DNA of 39,971 bases, taken from NCBI GenBank assembly GCA_030065155.1, contig JASJDI010000015.1:1-39971 (forward strand), given 5' to 3'. A program made the translations under genes and the position numbers. Under the pieces are notes generated by a model, which saw nothing but the letters and a program-made list of their open reading frames with translations, was not told the DNA's origin and did not search any database. The stretch's first letter is position 1; every line of letters begins with the position of its first letter. This document shows positions 36,050-39,971 of the stretch, piece by piece. This DNA comes from Xenococcaceae cyanobacterium MO_188.B29 (GTDB taxonomy: Bacteria; Cyanobacteriota; Cyanobacteriia; Cyanobacteriales; Xenococcaceae).

Positions 36050-38356
36050 ATGTCGGATATGTTCAACAATGATTGGGAAACAGAATTTAATTATACACAA
36101 TTATTAAATATAATCTTAAAGAGACGTATTTGGTTTCTAACTGTATTCTTTGGCGTATTATCTATAACGGCTTTATTCACTTTGATAAGTAAAGCCACAT
36201 ATCAAAGCCAAATGCAATTATTAGTAGAACCTAATTATTCTAATAAAGAGTTATTAAATAACAATAACAATATCAATAATTCTTCTGCATCCAAACAGAA
36301 TATAGATTATGCGACTCAGCTAAATTTAATGCGGAGTTCTCAGTTTATAGCTAAAGCCTTAGAACTCTTAAAAGCTGATTATCCAGATACAGAAATAGAA
36401 ATAGGACAGATAGAAGCAAATTTGCGCTTAACTCAACTAGTTGAGGATAAAACTAATACGAAGATTTTCCAAGCAGAATACATAGGCGAAGATCCTGTTA
36501 AGACGCAAAAAGTATTACTAGCTTTACAACAAGTTTATCAAGATTATAACCTCAAGCAAGAAAACGATCGCTTGCAAGAAGGGTTAGCAGTAATAGATCG
36601 TCAATTACCATCAGCCAAAGAAAACTTTAATCAGGCTCAAAGCTCTCTGGAAAATTTTCGCTCCGAGCAACATATAATTAATCCAGAGCAGAAAGCAGAA
36701 GCGATCGCTACAAACTTAGATACCATTCGCGCTGAAAAGCTTACCGTTGCAACGGAATATCAAGAAACCAAAGTCCTTTATCAAACTCTACAAGATCAGC
36801 TTTATCTTCCCCCAGATAAGGCATTGATCTATTCTCGTTTAGGAGAATCCCAAAGTTATCAAACTCTCTTAGCTGACTTGCAAGCTACGGAAATAGAACT
36901 AGCTGAAAAACGTTTGGTTTTTACCGATGCTAGCACTCAGGTACAAACTCTGATCGAAAAGCGTCAGAGTTTACTTAATCTTCTAGAACAAAAAGCTAGA
37001 CAAATTTTGGGCAGTAGTGCAGCGCGAAAGATGAGTAGACAAGACTTTGTCGCGCAAGCAGAATTGGGAGCTAATGAAAAAGGTGTCATGGCTCAACTTT
37101 TGGATACCCATAATAAGCTGCTTTCTTTAGAATCTCGCCAACGTTCTCTACAAAAAGCGGAGCGGGACTTACAAAAAGAACTCGATCGCTTTTCTAATTT
37201 AATTGCTAAATATGACAACCTCAAACCAGACGTAGAAATTCAGCGAGACACCATTAAGCAACTGATGGAAAAAAGACAGGAATTAAGCCTGGAATTAGCT
37301 CGTGGTGGATTTAAGTGGCAAATTGTGGAAGCTCCCCAACTAGGTAAAAAAATTGCTCCTAACCCTAAGAAAAATCTCTTACTAGGAGGAATTTTAGGCA
37401 TGTTTTTAGGTGGAATTGCGGTTTTCATTCGTGAAGTCTCAGACGATTCTATTTATACTACCGCAGATTTAGTTAACTCCGTTGCTTTTCCTGTATTGGG
37501 TGTCACTCCTGAATTGCCATCTGCTCAAGTTAAAGGTTCTTCAGAAAAACTTTTTCTTAACCATTCTGAATTAGATCCAGCAGACTCATCACTGCTTAAA
37601 GCTAATAACTTGACTAATTCTCTGGCACTGACACCTTCTCTTAATCAAATAGTACGTTGGCGACCTTATCGAGAGGCAATAGACCTAATCTATCAAAAAA
37701 TTCAGTTGGCTTTTTCTTCTCCTATAAAGTCAATTTTAGTTACCTCATTTTACGGTGGAGATGATAAATCTACGGTGGTGTTGTGTTTGGCTTTGAGTGC
37801 AGCCCGCTTACACAAAAAAGTAGTAATACTGGATACAAACCTTCGTTATCCTACTTTACATAAGCAGCTAAATTTAAGTAACGAATACGGACTCTCAACT
37901 ATCTTATCTAACCCCGAGACTTCAGTTAGACTAAAAAGATCATCTTTGTCTAATGCTCATATAGATATCCTGACAGCAGGACCTGAATGCGCCGATCCCA
38001 TCAGTCTGTTAAGTTCTCAACGCATGAAGCAACTAATGGAGTGGTTAGAAGAGAATTATGATTTAGTTTTATTAGATTCTTCGGGACTCTTAGCTAGCAA
38101 AATTTCCCCAGATGGATTCTCTAAAGCCTATAGCCAATCTGCCGATTTTATTAATACTCAAATTGGCGTAGTCGATGTTTTAGAAACTGCCTCTCTTTGC
38201 AGTGGGGTAGTTACGGTAACACAGTTAAATGAAACTAGTAAATCAGAACTAAAGGAAGCAGAACAAATTCTCAGAAAACTCAATGTAATTGGCATGATTG
38301 TTAATGGAGGTATCACTCTAGACGAAAACTTTGATTTTGATTTTGACAAGGGGTGA
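36050..38356 (+). CDS. Wzz/Wzc-like polysaccharide co-polymerase with degenerate kinase domain
   Basis: A 768-aa inner-membrane protein: Wzz-type N-terminal region with a first helix (about 25-50), a long periplasmic coiled coil (about 140-400), a second helix after NPKKNLLLGGILGMFLGG, and a cytoplasmic BY-kinase-like ATPase domain. The Walker A region reads TSFYGGDDKST: the glycine before Lys573 is Asp, and the A' motif is LDTN (Asp595, Asn597) instead of DAD. Walker B DLVLLDSS is kept. There is no C-terminal tyrosine cluster; the protein ends in FDFDFDKG. It probably controls chain length without normal kinase activity. I chose ATG 36050 (GGGAG upstream) over a GTG at 36023 that overlaps the glycosyltransferase gene. 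Confidence 0.9.
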   Translation: MSDMFNNDWETEFNYTQLLNIILKRRIWFLTVFFGVLSITALFTLISKATYQSQMQLLVEPNYSNKELLNNNNNINNSSASKQNIDYATQLNLMRSSQFIAKALELLKADYPDTEIEIGQIEANLRLTQLVEDKTNTKIFQAEYIGEDPVKTQKVLLALQQVYQDYNLKQENDRLQEGLAVIDRQLPSAKENFNQAQSSLENFRSEQHIINPEQKAEAIATNLDTIRAEKLTVATEYQETKVLYQTLQDQLYLPPDKALIYSRLGESQSYQTLLADLQATEIELAEKRLVFTDASTQVQTLIEKRQSLLNLLEQKARQILGSSAARKMSRQDFVAQAELGANEKGVMAQLLDTHNKLLSLESRQRSLQKAERDLQKELDRFSNLIAKYDNLKPDVEIQRDTIKQLMEKRQELSLELARGGFKWQIVEAPQLGKKIAPNPKKNLLLGGILGMFLGGIAVFIREVSDDSIYTTADLVNSVAFPVLGVTPELPSAQVKGSSEKLFLNHSELDPADSSLLKANNLTNSLALTPSLNQIVRWRPYREAIDLIYQKIQLAFSSPIKSILVTSFYGGDDKSTVVLCLALSAARLHKKVVILDTNLRYPTLHKQLNLSNEYGLSTILSNPETSVRLKRSSLSNAHIDILTAGPECADPISLLSSQRMKQLMEWLEENYDLVLLDSSGLLASKISPDGFSKAYSQSADFINTQIGVVDVLETASLCSGVVTVTQLNETSKSELKEAEQILRKLNVIGMIVNGGITLDENFDFDFDKG

Positions 38357-38448
38357 TATTCGGTTCGGTTGAATAGTGAAAAATATTATGGAGCAGTAGT
38401 GAGTAGTAAAGAAAATAAATTAACTATTAACAATTAACAAGATTATTT

Positions 38449-39971
38449 ATGCGCCTAAAATTGCCTACTTTTATTCGTGAATTTCTAAGATCTACTAGCT
38501 TTTGGCAAGATAACTCTTTCCTCCTGAGAGAGTTAAAAAAGTTCCGTTGGCTCTTGATTTGCGCCTTAGTTTACACTCTAATTGGTGCTGCTCTTGAAGG
38601 GATTTCGGTAGGATTTATTGCTTCTTTTTTACAGGGATTGACTAATCCTAACGAACCGCCTATTCAAACAGGAATTCATTGGTTTAATGTTTGGTTTTTG
38701 GCAACAGAAGCTGGTACTGCTGAGCGCGTCTATCGGCTAGCAGGGTTAATTTTAATATTAGTTTGGTTAAGATCTATATTTATTTACATGGGGATAGTAT
38801 ATTCCCGCAAGACGGCTTTTAAATTAGCTGGACAAGTACGTAAGACTATTTTTGAACAACTTCAGAGTTTAAGCTTGAGTTATTATTCTCAAAGTCGTTC
38901 TGGAGAAATTATCAGCACAGTTATTGCCGAAACCCAAGATTTAATTCAAGCTTTTCAGGCTGGTACAAATTTAACTACTAGTATTGCTACCATAACAGCC
39001 TATTTGGTTTCTTTGATTTTACTTTCCTGGAAGATTTCTTTGGCTGTGGCAATGATGTTTGCTTTGCTTTCTGCGGGCTTATCGAATATTGTCGGCTGGG
39101 CAAGGGAAGGTAGTTTTGCCGTTTCTAAAGCTAAAGGTAGGATGACCTCCGCAGCAGTAGAATTGATTAATGGCATTCGTACTATCAAAGCTTTTGCCAC
39201 AGAAGACTTTGAACGAGAACGTTTTTATGCAGCTACGGATGAATTAACAGAAGCAAAAACTAAAGTTGCTTTGTTATCCGATCTAATTAAACCTTTAGCA
39301 GATGGGGTCGCCACTACTATTTTAATTGCGATCGTGGCGATCGCTTTTATGACTCTGGTGCAAAATGGGGATTTAAAAGCAGCTGAATTGCTAACATTTA
39401 TGTTTGTTTTGTTGCGAATGATGCCTTTAGTATCTCAGATAAATACTAACCGAGGCAGGATGATGAGTTTCCAGGGTGCTGTTAGTAATATTCATGAACT
39501 TTTACGGACAGATAATAAAACTTACTTGCCTAATGGTTCAATTCCTTTTTATCATCTCAGGAAATCTCTTGATTTAATATGTGTAGATTTTGGCTATAAT
39601 CCTGCCCAACCAGTTTTGCACAATATCACTTTATCGATTACTAAAGGAGAAACTACAGCTTTAGTTGGTTCTTCTGGTGCAGGAAAAACTACTTTAGTCG
39701 ATCTAATTTGTCGATTTTACGACCCCACCAGAGGAAAAATTACTCTCGATGAAGTCGATCTCAAGCAACTAGAGATTAAATCATTGAGGAGCAAGATGGC
39801 GATTGTTTCTCAAGATACTTTTATTTTTCATACTTCGGTCAGAAATAATATTGCCTACGGTTTGTCGGGAAGAACAGATTCAGAAATTAAACAAGCAGCT
39901 ATCTCGGCTAATGCTTGGGAGTTTATTCAGCAGTTACCATCAGGACTAGATACCGTATTGGGAGACAGGGG
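38449..39971 (+). CDS. HepA/MsbA-like ABC exporter, partial (cut by window end)
   Basis: A frame open from ATG 38449 to the window edge (507 codons), encoding the transmembrane half (six helices, about 35-330) and the first part of the nucleotide-binding domain of a half-size ABC exporter. Walker A is VGSSGAGKTTL and the Q-loop is VSQDTFIFHTSVRNN; the signature motif and Walker B lie beyond the edge. The TMD matches the HepA/MsbA type used for polysaccharide or lipid-linked glycan export in cyanobacteria. It follows the Wzc-like gene by 92 bases, with no strong ribosome binding site, and probably belongs to the same EPS cluster. Confidence 0.9.
   Translation, partial: MRLKLPTFIREFLRSTSFWQDNSFLLRELKKFRWLLICALVYTLIGAALEGISVGFIASFLQGLTNPNEPPIQTGIHWFNVWFLATEAGTAERVYRLAGLILILVWLRSIFIYMGIVYSRKTAFKLAGQVRKTIFEQLQSLSLSYYSQSRSGEIISTVIAETQDLIQAFQAGTNLTTSIATITAYLVSLILLSWKISLAVAMMFALLSAGLSNIVGWAREGSFAVSKAKGRMTSAAVELINGIRTIKAFATEDFERERFYAATDELTEAKTKVALLSDLIKPLADGVATTILIAIVAIAFMTLVQNGDLKAAELLTFMFVLLRMMPLVSQINTNRGRMMSFQGAVSNIHELLRTDNKTYLPNGSIPFYHLRKSLDLICVDFGYNPAQPVLHNITLSITKGETTALVGSSGAGKTTLVDLICRFYDPTRGKITLDEVDLKQLEIKSLRSKMAIVSQDTFIFHTSVRNNIAYGLSGRTDSEIKQAAISANAWEFIQQLPSGLDTVLGDR

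Overview
The window is chromosomal DNA from a cyanobacterium. The signs are AT-rich coding sequence, frequent HIP1 octamers (GCGATCGC), heptanucleotide tandem repeats, and cyanobacteria-typical families (DUF29, DUF6464, PEP-CTERM proteins, a HepA-like exporter, an RppA/NrsR-type regulator). A unicellular or baeocyte-forming lineage is plausible, but genus cannot be fixed from the sequence alone.

Layout. (1) 1-7410: an ISL3-like transposase relic, then a minus-strand block for carbon-reserve breakdown, read phosphoketolase > pyruvate kinase > glycogen phosphorylase > histidine phosphatase. The last gene has lost its native C-terminus to a 23-bp repeat insertion. (2) 7411-10461: a low-density stretch with a small conserved protein and a strong terminator, a DUF29 gene, a HigA-type antitoxin gene broken by an in-frame stop, and a 133-bp MITE. 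(3) 10462-14591: a membrane fatty acid desaturase, a PEP-CTERM protein and an orphan GNAT-fold acyltransferase-like gene. (4) 14592-18609: an RR-HK two-component operon with a plausible autoregulatory direct repeat, a possible divergent 37-codon gene, and a PEP-CTERM-anchored SGNH/GDSL hydrolase. (5) 18674-29830: a minus-strand run of HlyD-type adaptor, MacB-type permease (no ATPase gene nearby), multi-PAS histidine kinase with an AhpD-like N-terminus, exosortase/PEP-CTERM-associated N-acyltransferase, RND pump and VAO-type FAD oxidoreductase. (6) 30012-34261: plus-strand housekeeping genes: TPR lipoprotein-like/exported protein, speD, DUF6464, GlcD-like oxidase, trpC. (7) 34915 to the window end: the start of an exopolysaccharide locus with a GT4 glycosyltransferase, a Wzz/Wzc-like co-polymerase with a decayed kinase P-loop, and a HepA-like ABC exporter cut by the window edge.

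Functional reading. The phosphoketolase-to-glgP block would feed glycogen-derived sugar phosphate into phosphoketolase and pyruvate kinase chemistry, useful in darkness or fermentation. A second theme is the cell surface: two PEP-CTERM proteins, two acyl-homoserine-lactone-synthase-fold acyltransferases (one of the family that travels with exosortases), an efflux assembly with its own sensor kinase, and an EPS export locus. No exosortase gene lies in the window. No rRNA, tRNA, CRISPR array or complete insertion sequence was seen.
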